Of a stretch of 64,000 bases of DNA, positions 35,237 to 44,663 are shown piece by piece; the first letter of the stretch is position 1; each line of letters opens with the position of its first letter. The DNA lies in assembly GCF_024753285.1 (NCBI RefSeq), contig NZ_JANUGW010000001.1:310001-374000 (forward strand), read 5' to 3'. The position numbers were made by a program, and so were the translations under genes. This DNA comes from Massilia pinisoli. GTDB lineage: Bacteria; Pseudomonadota; Gammaproteobacteria; Burkholderiales; Burkholderiaceae_D. The notes below the pieces were generated by a model. It worked only from the letters and a program-made list of their open reading frames with translations, did no database searches and was not told the DNA's origin.

Positions 35237-37618
35237 TCAGAAGCCCCGGCCGCCGCCGTTGCCAAACCCGCCGTTACCGAACCCGCCCTCGCCGCCCCGG
35301 CCTTCCGGGCCGCCGCGGAACGGGCCGCGGCCGCCGTTGCGGATGCGGTCGTCGCCCGTCACGCCGCCCCACTGGTAGCGCAGTCCGATCTGGACGATGC
35401 GCGGCTGGCCTGTCGTCAGGCTGTGCAGCCGCAGCACTTCGTTCTCGACGTCGCTTTCCATCGTCCCCGTGTGGAAGACATTGGACACGTTCACGTTCAG
35501 CGACAGGCGCGGATCGAAATTGTGCCGCCACGTGAAATTTGTCATCGTGACGGCGCTGTTGACGCCCTGGCCGTTCAACGTGGCGCCCGTGCGGTTCACG
35601 CTCAGCTGCAGGGCTTCCTGGCCGGCCTGGTAGGCGAGCCGCAGCTTGATGTTTTCGCGATGGTTCGACTGCTGCACGCCCGTCATGTCGGTCGCAAAAT
35701 TGGCGATGCGCTGGCGCTTCTCGTTGCCGATCGTCGCCCCCAGGTTGGCCGACAGGCCGGACACGAACAACTGGCGCACGTTGAAATTCAAGTCGACGCC
35801 GACGGCGTCGTTGGCGCCGAAGTTGATCGGCGACGTCGCAATCACGTTCGGATCCGGTGCTAACGCATAGCTGCGGTTGCCGACCACGGGCGACTCGCGC
35901 CGCTTGAACAGCACGAAGCTGCTGTCCACGCCGAACAGCCGGTCGCGGTACGCCACCTCGTAGTTATCGTTGTTCACCGGCTGCAGATGCGGATTGCCCT
36001 GGCGTGCGCTGAAGTCGCTCAGGTACACGAGGTTCGGGTTCAGGTCGCGCTCGTTGGGCCGGGCGATGCGCCGGCTCATGCGCAGCTGCAGCATGCCGTT
36101 CGCGCCGATGTCGCGCGTCGCATAAAAGCTCGGCAGCCAGTTCACGTAGCGGTATTTGTCTTCCTCCTGCAGTAGCGGCTGGCGCACGTCGAGCGTCGTG
36201 TACTCGCCGCGCAGGCCGCCCTGCACGCTCAGGTTCGTCGCCAGCTTCGTGCTCAGGATGCCGTAGATGGCGGCGTTGCGGTCGTTCGACTCGAAATCGC
36301 TGATCCGGCTCGGCACCGGCACGTAGTCGCCCGTCACGGGATCCTGCGCGAGGTAGTCCGTCGGATTCTCGTTCCGGCTGTCCGCCACTTTGGCGCCGGC
36401 CTTCAGGTGCCACGTGTCCCACACGTTGCGCTCGTAGTCGACGGACACGTCGAGGATGCGGTTGCGCCGGTCCGTCGTGCGCACGCTGTTCGCCGTGAAC
36501 GGCACCGGCTGCAGCCGGTAGTCGTACGCGACGTTCGAATCCGCGTGATTGTTCTGGCCCGTGTAGCGCAGGTCGAATTTCAAGTCTTCGCCCGGCTGGC
36601 CGCTCTTGTGGTCATACGACGCGCCGATGCCGAAGTTCTCGGCCGGCGACAGGCTGCGCGAATGCGTCGTGTAGTCGGCCAGCGGTGCCATGTCGGCCGC
36701 GTAGCGCTGCGTCATGCCCGTGGCATCGCTCTCGTTCCTGATCTTCGCGTAGCTGACGGTCGCGCCGGCCTGGTCGCGGTCGCCGACGTTGTACGTGAGC
36801 GTCGACGCCATGTGCACCGACTTCGACGTGATCTGGCGATTGTTCACGGCATGCTGCGCGCCGGTGACGGCGCCCGTCGCCGGGTCGAGGTCCTCGCGCT
36901 GCGATTCGCTGTAGCCGTCGCGCACGCGTTCGGCCGCGCCGAGGTTGCCGCTGATCGAGTACGGGCCTTCCGCATGCTCGCCGCTCAGGAACGCGTTGCC
37001 GCGGCCTTGCGTGCCCTTGTTGGCGGAGAGCGTCGCGCGCGAACCGGCCTTGCGGTTGCGCTTCAGGACGAGGTTGATGATGGGACCGCTGCCGCCCTCG
37101 TTGCCGAACTCCGCGCCCGGCACGTTGATGACCTCGACGGACTCGATGGACTCGGCCGGGAACGCGTTCAGCACGTCACCCCGGTTCTGGCCCTGGAACT
37201 GCGCGTCGCGCTTGCCGTTGACCATGATCTGCACGTTCTGGTTGCCGCGCAGCGCCACGTTGCCGTCCTGGTCGACGGTGACGGAGGGGACGTTGTTCAG
37301 GATATCCGCGGCGGAGGCATTGCTGACGCTGATGTCGTTCTTCAGGTCGTAGACATCGCGGTCGACCTTGTTCGTCGGCCGGGTGGCGACGACTTCGACG
37401 GTCGCCACGCCGTCGTCGCCGCTCGCCGGCGCTTTCGTCGCCTGGGCGCCGTCGGCGGTCTTCGACGTGGTGGCGGCCGGCTTCGTGCGCACGGGTTCGG
37501 GCGCGGCCGTCTGTGCATACAGCGGGACAGTAAAACAGGTGAGGAACAGGGCTGGCAGGACGCGCAGTGCGTGCGCGTCGGAGATGGCGCGGCGTGCCGC
37601 GCTGGTAATGGAAATCAT
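35237..37618 (-). CDS. TonB-dependent outer-membrane receptor, FhuA-like plug type
   Basis: A 793-residue outer-membrane protein. The signal peptide ends near LYAQ; the plug domain follows with VEVVATRPTNKVDRDVYDL, ADILNNVPSVTVDQDGNVAL, RGNQNVQIMVNGKR and the IESVEVINVPGAEFGNEGGSG region. The rest has the alternating aromatic pattern of a beta-barrel. The extreme C-terminus is Gly/Arg-rich and ends GGGRGF, an odd barrel end, although it keeps the terminal Phe. I prefer the ATG at 37618 because it gives a clean signal peptide. No siderophore genes are nearby; substrate unknown, and such Gly-rich receptors are often for peptides or glycans. Confidence 0.85.
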   Translation of the reverse strand: MISITSAARRAISDAHALRVLPALFLTCFTVPLYAQTAAPEPVRTKPAATTSKTADGAQATKAPASGDDGVATVEVVATRPTNKVDRDVYDLKNDISVSNASAADILNNVPSVTVDQDGNVALRGNQNVQIMVNGKRDAQFQGQNRGDVLNAFPAESIESVEVINVPGAEFGNEGGSGPIINLVLKRNRKAGSRATLSANKGTQGRGNAFLSGEHAEGPYSISGNLGAAERVRDGYSESQREDLDPATGAVTGAQHAVNNRQITSKSVHMASTLTYNVGDRDQAGATVSYAKIRNESDATGMTQRYAADMAPLADYTTHSRSLSPAENFGIGASYDHKSGQPGEDLKFDLRYTGQNNHADSNVAYDYRLQPVPFTANSVRTTDRRNRILDVSVDYERNVWDTWHLKAGAKVADSRNENPTDYLAQDPVTGDYVPVPSRISDFESNDRNAAIYGILSTKLATNLSVQGGLRGEYTTLDVRQPLLQEEDKYRYVNWLPSFYATRDIGANGMLQLRMSRRIARPNERDLNPNLVYLSDFSARQGNPHLQPVNNDNYEVAYRDRLFGVDSSFVLFKRRESPVVGNRSYALAPDPNVIATSPINFGANDAVGVDLNFNVRQLFVSGLSANLGATIGNEKRQRIANFATDMTGVQQSNHRENIKLRLAYQAGQEALQLSVNRTGATLNGQGVNSAVTMTNFTWRHNFDPRLSLNVNVSNVFHTGTMESDVENEVLRLHSLTTGQPRIVQIGLRYQWGGVTGDDRIRNGGRGPFRGGPEGRGGEGGFGNGGFGNGGGRGF

Positions 37619-37740
37619 CGATCGGTGGTTTTGAAATGCCGTGTATGAACGTAACGCGGCGACGACCACCCGGATGACGGCGGCACCAAACACTCATCGC
37701 CTTGAGCGGATGTCAAGACAGTGCGGTGCCGCGCCGCGGG

Positions 37741-37780
37741 AGCCGGCCGCTGCTTTTCCGTATTCCCGCGGCGGCCGGCT
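37741..37780 (-). terminator. Hairpin between the degenerate metallopeptidase gene and the receptor gene
   Basis: AGCCGGCCGC (37741-37750) is complementary to GCGGCCGGCT (37771-37780) with a 20-base loop, 20 bases past the stop of the minus-strand gene. No T-run follows. Confidence 0.45.
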
Positions 37781-37799
37781 AAAGTTCCAACGATCGAAC

Positions 37800-39608
37800 T
37801 TACTTGGACACGGGCGCGTTCTGCAGGGCCTTGGTCGGGTCCGGGTTATGCATCAGCTGGCTGATGGCGCCCTGTGCATCCTCCAGCCCGGCGTTGTATT
37901 CGACGTCGCGCATGACGCTCAGCTGGTCGATCGTCCAATCACTGACGCCTTGCGCCGGCGGCGCCTGGCGCATCTCCGTCGTGATCGCAGCGAGCGTCAG
38001 GCCGGCATCGAGACGGCGCTGGAACTGCACGGCCCACGCGGCCGTCTCCGGATCGCGCTTGTCTTCCGCGAGCACGCGCAGGATGTGTTCGGCATGGGGC
38101 GCATCGACGAGGTAGCAGTATGCCAGCACCGCGGCACGCGCGAGCGGCGCCGAATCGTGCGCGGCGCGCCAGGCGGCCAGCACGCCGTCCAGCGCAGCGC
38201 GGCTGGGCTGGGCGTCCGTCAGCAGCGACAGGTCGAGCGTCGCCAGCGCGACGGCGCCCGAGCCCGGCTCGCGCGCACGCGCACGGGACAGGCTCGCGCG
38301 GGCGGCGTCGAGGTGGGCGCCGCGCGCGCCCGCATCCAGGCCGCGCGCCACCTTCAGATGCGCCCGCGCCTGCAGCACCAGTACGTCGGTGTCGGCGTCG
38401 GCCCTGCGTGCCATCCGTTCCAGCCACGGCAGCGCCGTCGCGGGATCGCCCCAGTCGACGCGGGCGCGGTTCAGCGCCCGCTGGCCCGCTTCCACGTTCG
38501 GCACGGCGCCCGCGTCGGCCGTCAGCGTGCGCAGCAGGGTTTCGCCCTGGGCGCGGGCCGGGCAGGCTTTCAGCGCGGCGTCGGCCAGCATGAAGTTGCC
38601 CGACGTCGAGGACATCGTCGAGATGGCGACGTCGGGTCGCGCGCCCGGCATCTGTTCCACGCGCTTCACCTCGACGGCCGTGCGCCGGTAGCGCCACAGC
38701 GTGGTGCTCACGTCGTCGACGTCGAGTCCGAACGCCGTATGCAGCGCGGCCGCCGGGTCGACGCCGTTGTGAATCGCATTCAGGAACGGCCCGAGGTTCT
38801 GGCGCCGTTCGCTGGTGCCGAGGATGTAGTGCGCGAGGATCCACGCGCGCGCTTCGAATTCGATGCTCGCGGCCAGGGCGCGCGACCCGCCGAGGTTGGC
38901 GAGCGGGTCCGTGCCCAGCACATCCTTGTAGTCCAGCTCGTAACGACGGCCCTGGTCGAGGAAGTAGAAATAACGGCCCACGCCTGGCGGAATCCGCCCG
39001 ATCACCATCTGGTTCTTGCCGAAACGAACGCTCGCGAAATAGTTCGCGAAGCCTTCGATCCATGCGGATGGCCGGCGCACGTCGGTGTGGCGGTACAGGA
39101 AGTTCCGTGCATACGCCAGCGACACGTACGACAGGCCTTCGTCGAGCGGCGCCTTGTCCAGCTTGTCGTCGGCGATGTCTTGCAGCGGCGACGTGCGCAC
39201 GAGGAAGCCCTGGGTGCCGTCGGTGCAGTCGCGGAACAGACCGATGCCGTTGGCCGGGCGGCGCGCCGCCACGCGATCGAGGTCGCGCTCGTCGTCCAGG
39301 TAGACGAGGCGCAGCTTCGGCTCCGTGCCCGCGTCCGTCATGCGATAGCCATCCGTGTACGCACGCAGCAGGGCATCGAGGCGCTCCAGGTGCTCGACGA
39401 GCCGGGCGACGTCGGCGCGGGGCGCATCCGACAGAACGACAACGTGATCGCTCTCGGCGCGCACCCAGGCGGACGTGCCGCGCTGCCCCGTGACGACGAT
39501 GCTTTGCGGACTCGCTTCCGTGCCCGTCTTCTCTGCCGCACAGGCGCCGCCCACGAGGGCACAGAGCATTCCGACGGCCGCCGCCGTCCGTTTATAGCGT
39601 GATACCAC
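37800..39608 (-). CDS. Exported protein, degenerate gluzincin-like plus helical repeats
   Basis: A 602-residue exported protein. Starting from a GTG at 39608, with GGGAG nine bases upstream, it has a basic start and a hydrophobic signal ending near GGACA. Residues about 30-330 resemble gluzincin metallopeptidase-like proteins, with the third-ligand region PSAWIEGFANYFASVRFG. The place where HExxH should be reads LDEGLSYVSLAYARNFL, without any histidine pair, so it is probably catalytically dead. Residues 340-600 are helical with TPR-like Ala/Leu-rich repeats. Role unknown; the protein may be a periplasmic binding partner. Confidence 0.6.
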   Translation of the reverse strand: MVSRYKRTAAAVGMLCALVGGACAAEKTGTEASPQSIVVTGQRGTSAWVRAESDHVVVLSDAPRADVARLVEHLERLDALLRAYTDGYRMTDAGTEPKLRLVYLDDERDLDRVAARRPANGIGLFRDCTDGTQGFLVRTSPLQDIADDKLDKAPLDEGLSYVSLAYARNFLYRHTDVRRPSAWIEGFANYFASVRFGKNQMVIGRIPPGVGRYFYFLDQGRRYELDYKDVLGTDPLANLGGSRALAASIEFEARAWILAHYILGTSERRQNLGPFLNAIHNGVDPAAALHTAFGLDVDDVSTTLWRYRRTAVEVKRVEQMPGARPDVAISTMSSTSGNFMLADAALKACPARAQGETLLRTLTADAGAVPNVEAGQRALNRARVDWGDPATALPWLERMARRADADTDVLVLQARAHLKVARGLDAGARGAHLDAARASLSRARAREPGSGAVALATLDLSLLTDAQPSRAALDGVLAAWRAAHDSAPLARAAVLAYCYLVDAPHAEHILRVLAEDKRDPETAAWAVQFQRRLDAGLTLAAITTEMRQAPPAQGVSDWTIDQLSVMRDVEYNAGLEDAQGAISQLMHNPDPTKALQNAPVSK

Positions 39609-39761
39609 GATGCCGGACTCCCAACAAGAATTGACGAAGGTATAACTTGTCCATTCTAGCGAAATCGATTTCAACTGCCTACTATTCCGGCTGGCGACAT
39701 CGAACTTGCTTTATTGAAATGCGTCACGAATAATGTGAGCACGACCATTCTCGACCGCACC

Positions 39762-40112
39762 ATGAAGCAACCGGAAGACCTGAGCACGATCGAATTGCCG
39801 CTCGACGCGGCGCAGGCGAAGAAGCGCGGCCGTCCGCCGAAGGACGACAAGCTGTCCGACGCCGAACGGGCCCGCCGCTACCGCGCGCGCCAGAAGATGC
39901 TGCCGAAAGGCGCGTGGAACTACGAGCAGGTGACGGCGCTCGCCCGCGCGGAAATCGAGCGGCTCGTCGGCGACGCGGCGGTGCGGCCGGCCGGCGAGGC
40001 GGAATTGGTTGCGCAATGGGCCTACGGCATGTTCCTGCTGTGGGACCGCGTGACGGCGCAGCGCCAGCAGGCGGCCGACCGCGCGGCTTTGCTGGCGCTC
40101 GTGTCGGCCTGA
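39762..40112 (+). CDS. AT-hook-containing small protein
   Basis: A 116-residue protein. KKRGRPPKDD (residues about 25-34) is an AT-hook, the minor-groove DNA-binding motif, followed by a basic helix (DAERARRYRARQKML) and a helical C-terminal half. I chose the ATG at 39762, which leaves an AT-hook near the N-terminus; a start further upstream would add 16 residues. It is presumably a nucleoid-associated or regulatory protein. It converges with fdhD nine bases away. Confidence 0.65.
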   Translation: MKQPEDLSTIELPLDAAQAKKRGRPPKDDKLSDAERARRYRARQKMLPKGAWNYEQVTALARAEIERLVGDAAVRPAGEAELVAQWAYGMFLLWDRVTAQRQQAADRAALLALVSA

Positions 40113-40121
40113 ACGCAGAGA

Positions 40122-40961
40122 TCAGCCGGCGCCCACGTCCAGGCGGTCGGCATGGGTGTAGCAGACGAAGTCATTGCCGCGCGCGAAAGCGAGCAACGTC
40201 ATGCCGGCCCGGTCGGCCAGGTCGACCGCAGCCAGCGTGGGTGCGGACATCCCGACGAGCACGGCGACGCCCGTCGCGGCCGCCTTCTGCGCCATCTCGA
40301 AACTGACGCGGCTCGTGATCAACAGGAAGCCGTCGGCGGGCCGGACGCGGCCCCGCGCCATCGCGCCGATCACCTTGTCCAGCGCGTTGTGGCGGCCGAC
40401 GTCCTCGCGCACGATGCGTAGTACGCCGTCCATGCCGCACCACGCGGCCGCGTGCGCCGCGCCCGTACGGTGCGTGAGCGGCTGGTGGTCGCCGATCGCG
40501 GCGAGCGCACGGCGCACGCCGGACGCCGTGAAACCCCGCGCGGGCGGCAATGCCGGCAAGGTACGGCACACCTGGTCGAGGCTGTCGACGCCGCACAAGC
40601 CGCAGCCCGTGCGTCCGGCGAGGTTGCGCCGGCGCTCCTTCAGCGCCATGAACGCGCCGCTGGCGATCTCCAGATGGACGGCGATGCCACCGGCGCCCCG
40701 CTCCACCTCGATGCCGTAGCACTGGCCGGGGTCGGCGATCAGGCCCTCGCTCAGCGAAAAGCCGAGCGCGAATTCCTCCAGGTCGGCCGGGGTCGCCATC
40801 ATGACGGCGTGCGAGATCCCGTTATAGACGAGCGCGATGGGCACCTCGTCGATGAGTACGTCGTCCACCTGGCCGAGAGCGCCCGCGCGCATGCGCAGCA
40901 CGCGCCGCGCATGGGCCGGCGCCGGCAGCGCGTCGTCCGCGGGATCGTGGGGTGTCTTCAT
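40122..40961 (-). CDS. fdhD: Formate dehydrogenase accessory sulfurtransferase
   Basis: Transfers sulfur from IscS to the bis-MGD molybdenum cofactor before insertion into formate dehydrogenase. The 279-residue protein has the acceptor loop Cys120/Cys123 in GRTGCGLCG, SHAVMMATPADLEEFALGFS and the nucleotide-binding GRHNALDKVIG. The likely client FdhF-like enzyme is encoded on the other strand at 42234-44561. It is followed in the same direction by nothing recognised; the upstream catalase-like gene ends 9 bases before its start, so the pair is co-transcribed. Confidence 0.95.
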   Translation of the reverse strand: MKTPHDPADDALPAPAHARRVLRMRAGALGQVDDVLIDEVPIALVYNGISHAVMMATPADLEEFALGFSLSEGLIADPGQCYGIEVERGAGGIAVHLEIASGAFMALKERRRNLAGRTGCGLCGVDSLDQVCRTLPALPPARGFTASGVRRALAAIGDHQPLTHRTGAAHAAAWCGMDGVLRIVREDVGRHNALDKVIGAMARGRVRPADGFLLITSRVSFEMAQKAAATGVAVLVGMSAPTLAAVDLADRAGMTLLAFARGNDFVCYTHADRLDVGAG

Positions 40962-40970
40962 CGGCTGCGA

Positions 40971-42083
40971 TCATACCAGAGGCGTCAAGCCGTCGAGATC
41001 GCGCGGCTCGGTGATCTCGATGCCGGTGCGCTCCGCGCGGAACCGCTTCGACATCGCGTACACGGCCTTGCGCACCCGCATGATGGAACCCAGCGGCCGG
41101 TGCGCGGCCAGCGCATGCCACGGGTTGAACTGCATGCCCTCGTCGATGCGCCGCACCAGCTCGTCGCCATACGCCGCCTGCGGCTCCGCGTGCACGCGCG
41201 CGACCGTCACCCATGGGCTCTGCGCCTCAGGCCATTCCACGGCCGCGTCCTCGATCGGCATCGCATCGATGTCCGTACACAGTTGCACGCGCAACGCCCA
41301 CGTGCCGCCGTCGCGCGCGAAGTGGTCGACGACGGCATCACGCAGCCCGTCCGGCCTGTCTTTCAAGTCGACGGGGCTGCCCGTCAATGCCGTGAGCGCG
41401 GGCGACACGGGTGCGACCTGCACCTTCGCCATGTAGGCACCGTACAGGATCGGCACCTGGCTGTAATAGGTCTCGCCGAGCGGGTGCGTTTCCGGGTGCC
41501 CGCCCAGCGCCTTCAACGTGCCGCTCTCTCCACCCGCCGCTTCCAGCACGCGTTCCGCGCCGCGCGCGGCGGCCGAGAACAGGCGCTTCAGGTTCGGCGC
41601 TTTGTCCGTCGTCGCGGTCAGTAATTTGGCGCCGCCGAGAAATTGTTTCGCCGTCGACGAGGCGAACACGGGGCCGTTGACGAGCACGAAGTCCTGCGTG
41701 GCGTCGTCCTCGCTGCCCTCGACGCGGGGCCCGGCCACGCCGACGACCTTGATCGCCATGCCCCTCGGTGTCGACACGTCGTCCGGCAACACGTCGCCCG
41801 GCGTCGTCGACAACCGCATCACGACGGGGTACGTGCCCGGCCGCGCGAACAGGCCCTGCGCATACACCTCGGGCAGGCCGGCGTCGACGACGAGTTCGCC
41901 CACCAGCAAGCCATGGGTTTTCGCGTGGACGCTGCGCAGCGCGCGGCCGGAATCCTCGTACGTCTTCGTGGAAATGCTGCGCATCGTCGTCTGCAGGTCG
42001 AAGGCCGTCTGGGCTTCGTCGTCCTCGGGGGTTTCGAAGCCCGGCGCGTACGGGATCGGGTCAATCGCTGCTGGCTCGTTCAT
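40971..42083 (-). CDS. Catalase-family heme protein (y4iL/SrpA-like)
   Basis: A 370-residue protein of the catalase superfamily but smaller than classical catalase (near 480 residues). The distal heme His is in SVHAKTHGLLVGEL, the Arg-x-x-x-Tyr heme-iron ligand pattern in MRVRKAVYAMS near the C-terminus, and the MRLSTTPGDVLPDD and RGMAIKVVGV segments fit the fold. No signal peptide. It probably handles peroxide or organic peroxides, but the peroxidase substrate is uncertain. It starts 150 bases from the divergent FdhF-like gene and runs with fdhD. Confidence 0.82.
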   Translation of the reverse strand: MNEPAAIDPIPYAPGFETPEDDEAQTAFDLQTTMRSISTKTYEDSGRALRSVHAKTHGLLVGELVVDAGLPEVYAQGLFARPGTYPVVMRLSTTPGDVLPDDVSTPRGMAIKVVGVAGPRVEGSEDDATQDFVLVNGPVFASSTAKQFLGGAKLLTATTDKAPNLKRLFSAAARGAERVLEAAGGESGTLKALGGHPETHPLGETYYSQVPILYGAYMAKVQVAPVSPALTALTGSPVDLKDRPDGLRDAVVDHFARDGGTWALRVQLCTDIDAMPIEDAAVEWPEAQSPWVTVARVHAEPQAAYGDELVRRIDEGMQFNPWHALAAHRPLGSIMRVRKAVYAMSKRFRAERTGIEITEPRDLDGLTPLV

Positions 42084-42233
42084 GGTGGATTCCAATGTTG
42101 GGATGATGATGTGCCGATCATCCGGGGAATCCCCGCGGCGCTCTGTGCAGCGCCGAACAGACGTGCGACCGGCTCACGCATCAAGCTGCATACTATTGAG
42201 GCAATACATTCCCCACCGGCACGGAGTCGTACC

Positions 42234-44561
42234 ATGAGCAAGCAAGGCGGCAAGACGCCCGGCAAGACGGGCGAACCCAACGAACCGAAGATCCCGGCCG
42301 GCGGCTGGGGCTCGCTGAAGGAAGTCGGCACGATCCTGCTGAAGGAACGGGTCCCGTTCGAAGGCTCGCAGTTGCTGACGCATCAGAACAAGCCGGACGG
42401 CTATATGTGCGTCAGCTGCGCCTGGGCCAAGCCGGCCCACCCGCATCCGGCGGAATTCTGCGAAAGCGGCGCCAAGGCGACGGCGTGGGAAGTAACGAGC
42501 AAGCACATCGGCGCCGATTTCTTCCAGCGCCACACCTTGCGCGAGCTGGAAACGTGGCACGACCACGAGCTGGAGGCGGCGGGCCGTCTCACCGTGCCGA
42601 TGCGCTACGACGGCGCGCTGGACCGCTACGTCGAAATCACGTGGGAGCGCGCATTCGCCGAGATCGGCGCCGAGCTACGCAGGATGGACCCGAAGAACGT
42701 CGTGTTCTACAGCTCGGGCCGCGCCTCGCTCGAGACGTCGTACATGTACCAGCTGCTGGCACGGATGTACGGCAACAACAACCTGCCCGACAGTTCGAAC
42801 ATGTGCCACGAGAGCACGTCCGTGGCGCTGCCGAAAACGATCGGCGTGCCGATCGGCACCGTCGTGCTGGACGACTTCGACCACACGGACTGCATCTTCT
42901 TCTTCGGCCAGAACGTGGGCGTCAACAGCCCGCGCATGCTGCACCAGTTGCAGGATGCGAGGAAGCGCGGTGTCCCCATCGTCACGTTCAACCCGCTGCG
43001 CGAACGGGGCCTCGTGAGCTTCGTGAACCCGCAATCGCCCACGGAAATGCTGACGGGGCACGAGACCGTCATCAGCACCCAGTACCACCAGGTGAAGGCC
43101 GGCGGCGATACGGCGGCGCTGATGGGCATGTGCAAGGCCGTGCTCGAAGCGGACGCGCGCGCCGTCGCGGAAGGCGGCCCGCGCGCCATCGACGCCGACT
43201 TCATTGCCGAGCACTGCCACGGCTTCGACGAATTTGCCGCCGCCGTGCGCACCCGCGGCTGGGACGAGATCGAGCGCGAAGCCGGCCTCACGCAGGCGCA
43301 GATGGAACAGGCGGCGGGCACGTACATCCGTGCCAAATCCGTCATCGGCGTGTTCGGCATGGGCCTCACGCAGCACCGCAACGGCGTGCAGAACGTGCAG
43401 ATGCTCGTGAACCTCCTGCTGCTGCGGGGGAATATCGGCAAGCCGGGCGCCGGCATCTGCCCCGTGCGCGGCCACTCCAACGTGCAGGGCCAGCGGACGG
43501 TCGGCATCACGGAAAAGCCGGAACTGGCGCCGCTCGATAAGCTGAAAGAGTTGTACGGCTTCGAGCCGCCGCGCGACAAGGGCATGAACACGGTCGAGGC
43601 GTGCGAAGCCATCCGCGCCGGCAAGGTGCAGGCGCTGATCAGCCTCGGCGGCAACCTGGTGCGCGCCGTCCCCGAACACGGGCTGATGGACACCGCGTGG
43701 CGCGCCCTGCCCCTCACCGTGCAGATCTCGACGAAGCTGAACCGCAGCCACCTCGTGCACGGCAAGACGGCGTACGTGCTGCCCTGCCTGGGCCGGATCG
43801 AGATCGACCGCCAGGCCGGCGGCGAGCAATCCGTGTCGATGGAAGATTCGACCGGCTGCATGCACGGCTCGCGCGGCCGCGCCGAACCGGCGGCGGACAC
43901 CTTGCTGTCGGAACCCGCGATCGTCGCCGGCATCGCGAAGGCCGCGCTGGACCCGAATCCGAAAGTCGACTGGGATGCGTGGGTCGCCGACTATGCGAAG
44001 GTACGCGACGCCATCGCCGCGACGTATCCGGAGATCTTCCACGATTTCAACGACCGCATGTGGACGCCGGGCGGCTTCCGCAAACCCGTCGCCGCCGCGA
44101 AGCGCGAATGGAAGACGCCGACGGGCAAGGCCAATTTCACCGTGCCCGACACGCTGTCGGCCGACCCCGACATGCCCGTCCCGGCCGACGCGCTCCGGCT
44201 GTTCACCGTGCGCAGCGACGGCCAGTTCAACACGACGATCTACAGCCTGGAAGACCGTTTCCGGGGCGTGCAGGACCGCAAGGTGCTGCTGATGGCCGGC
44301 GCCGACATGGCCCGGCTCGGCCTTGCGGACGGCGACATCGTCACGGCCAGCACCGCGGTCGACGACGGCGTGACGCGCACGGTCGAAGGCTTGCGCGTCG
44401 TCGAATACGGTGTACCGGCCGGGTGCGTGGCCGGCTACTACCCGGAGTGCAACCCCTTGATTCCGCTGTGGCATTACGCGAAGGACAGCAAGGTGCCGGC
44501 CGCGAAATCGATCGCGATCCGGATCGAGCGCACGGGCGGTCCGGACCGTCCGCTGCACTGA
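42234..44561 (+). CDS. FdhF/YdeP-family molybdopterin oxidoreductase, formate dehydrogenase-like
   Basis: A 775-residue bis-MGD enzyme of the FdhF/YdeP family. Near the N-terminus MCVSCAWAK is a Cys-poor variant of the iron-sulfur motif. The Mo-ligand candidate is Cys191 in SSNMCHESTS, followed by FDHTDCIFFFGQNVG, LLRGNIGKPGAGICPVRGHSNVQG and the C-terminal molybdopterin-binding domain (LFTVRSDGQFNTTIY). The family acts on formate or unknown substrates and confers acid tolerance in enterics. ATG at 42234 has GGAGTCG upstream. fdhD nearby would mature its cofactor. No iron-sulfur partner subunit is adjacent. Confidence 0.85.
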   Translation: MSKQGGKTPGKTGEPNEPKIPAGGWGSLKEVGTILLKERVPFEGSQLLTHQNKPDGYMCVSCAWAKPAHPHPAEFCESGAKATAWEVTSKHIGADFFQRHTLRELETWHDHELEAAGRLTVPMRYDGALDRYVEITWERAFAEIGAELRRMDPKNVVFYSSGRASLETSYMYQLLARMYGNNNLPDSSNMCHESTSVALPKTIGVPIGTVVLDDFDHTDCIFFFGQNVGVNSPRMLHQLQDARKRGVPIVTFNPLRERGLVSFVNPQSPTEMLTGHETVISTQYHQVKAGGDTAALMGMCKAVLEADARAVAEGGPRAIDADFIAEHCHGFDEFAAAVRTRGWDEIEREAGLTQAQMEQAAGTYIRAKSVIGVFGMGLTQHRNGVQNVQMLVNLLLLRGNIGKPGAGICPVRGHSNVQGQRTVGITEKPELAPLDKLKELYGFEPPRDKGMNTVEACEAIRAGKVQALISLGGNLVRAVPEHGLMDTAWRALPLTVQISTKLNRSHLVHGKTAYVLPCLGRIEIDRQAGGEQSVSMEDSTGCMHGSRGRAEPAADTLLSEPAIVAGIAKAALDPNPKVDWDAWVADYAKVRDAIAATYPEIFHDFNDRMWTPGGFRKPVAAAKREWKTPTGKANFTVPDTLSADPDMPVPADALRLFTVRSDGQFNTTIYSLEDRFRGVQDRKVLLMAGADMARLGLADGDIVTASTAVDDGVTRTVEGLRVVEYGVPAGCVAGYYPECNPLIPLWHYAKDSKVPAAKSIAIRIERTGGPDRPLH

Positions 44562-44663
44562 TCATCCCCGGTTGAGGTATCGATAAGTAAATATTGCTGT
44601 CGCAGGTTGTGATTATTTGATAGATTCCTATGTGCATCAACGGAATCCATCGATACGACAGCC

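Noticed and set aside
37619..37693. A longer start for the TonB-dependent receptor at a GTG near 37693
   Set aside because: It would put 25 residues before the signal peptide, which then would not be at the N-terminus.
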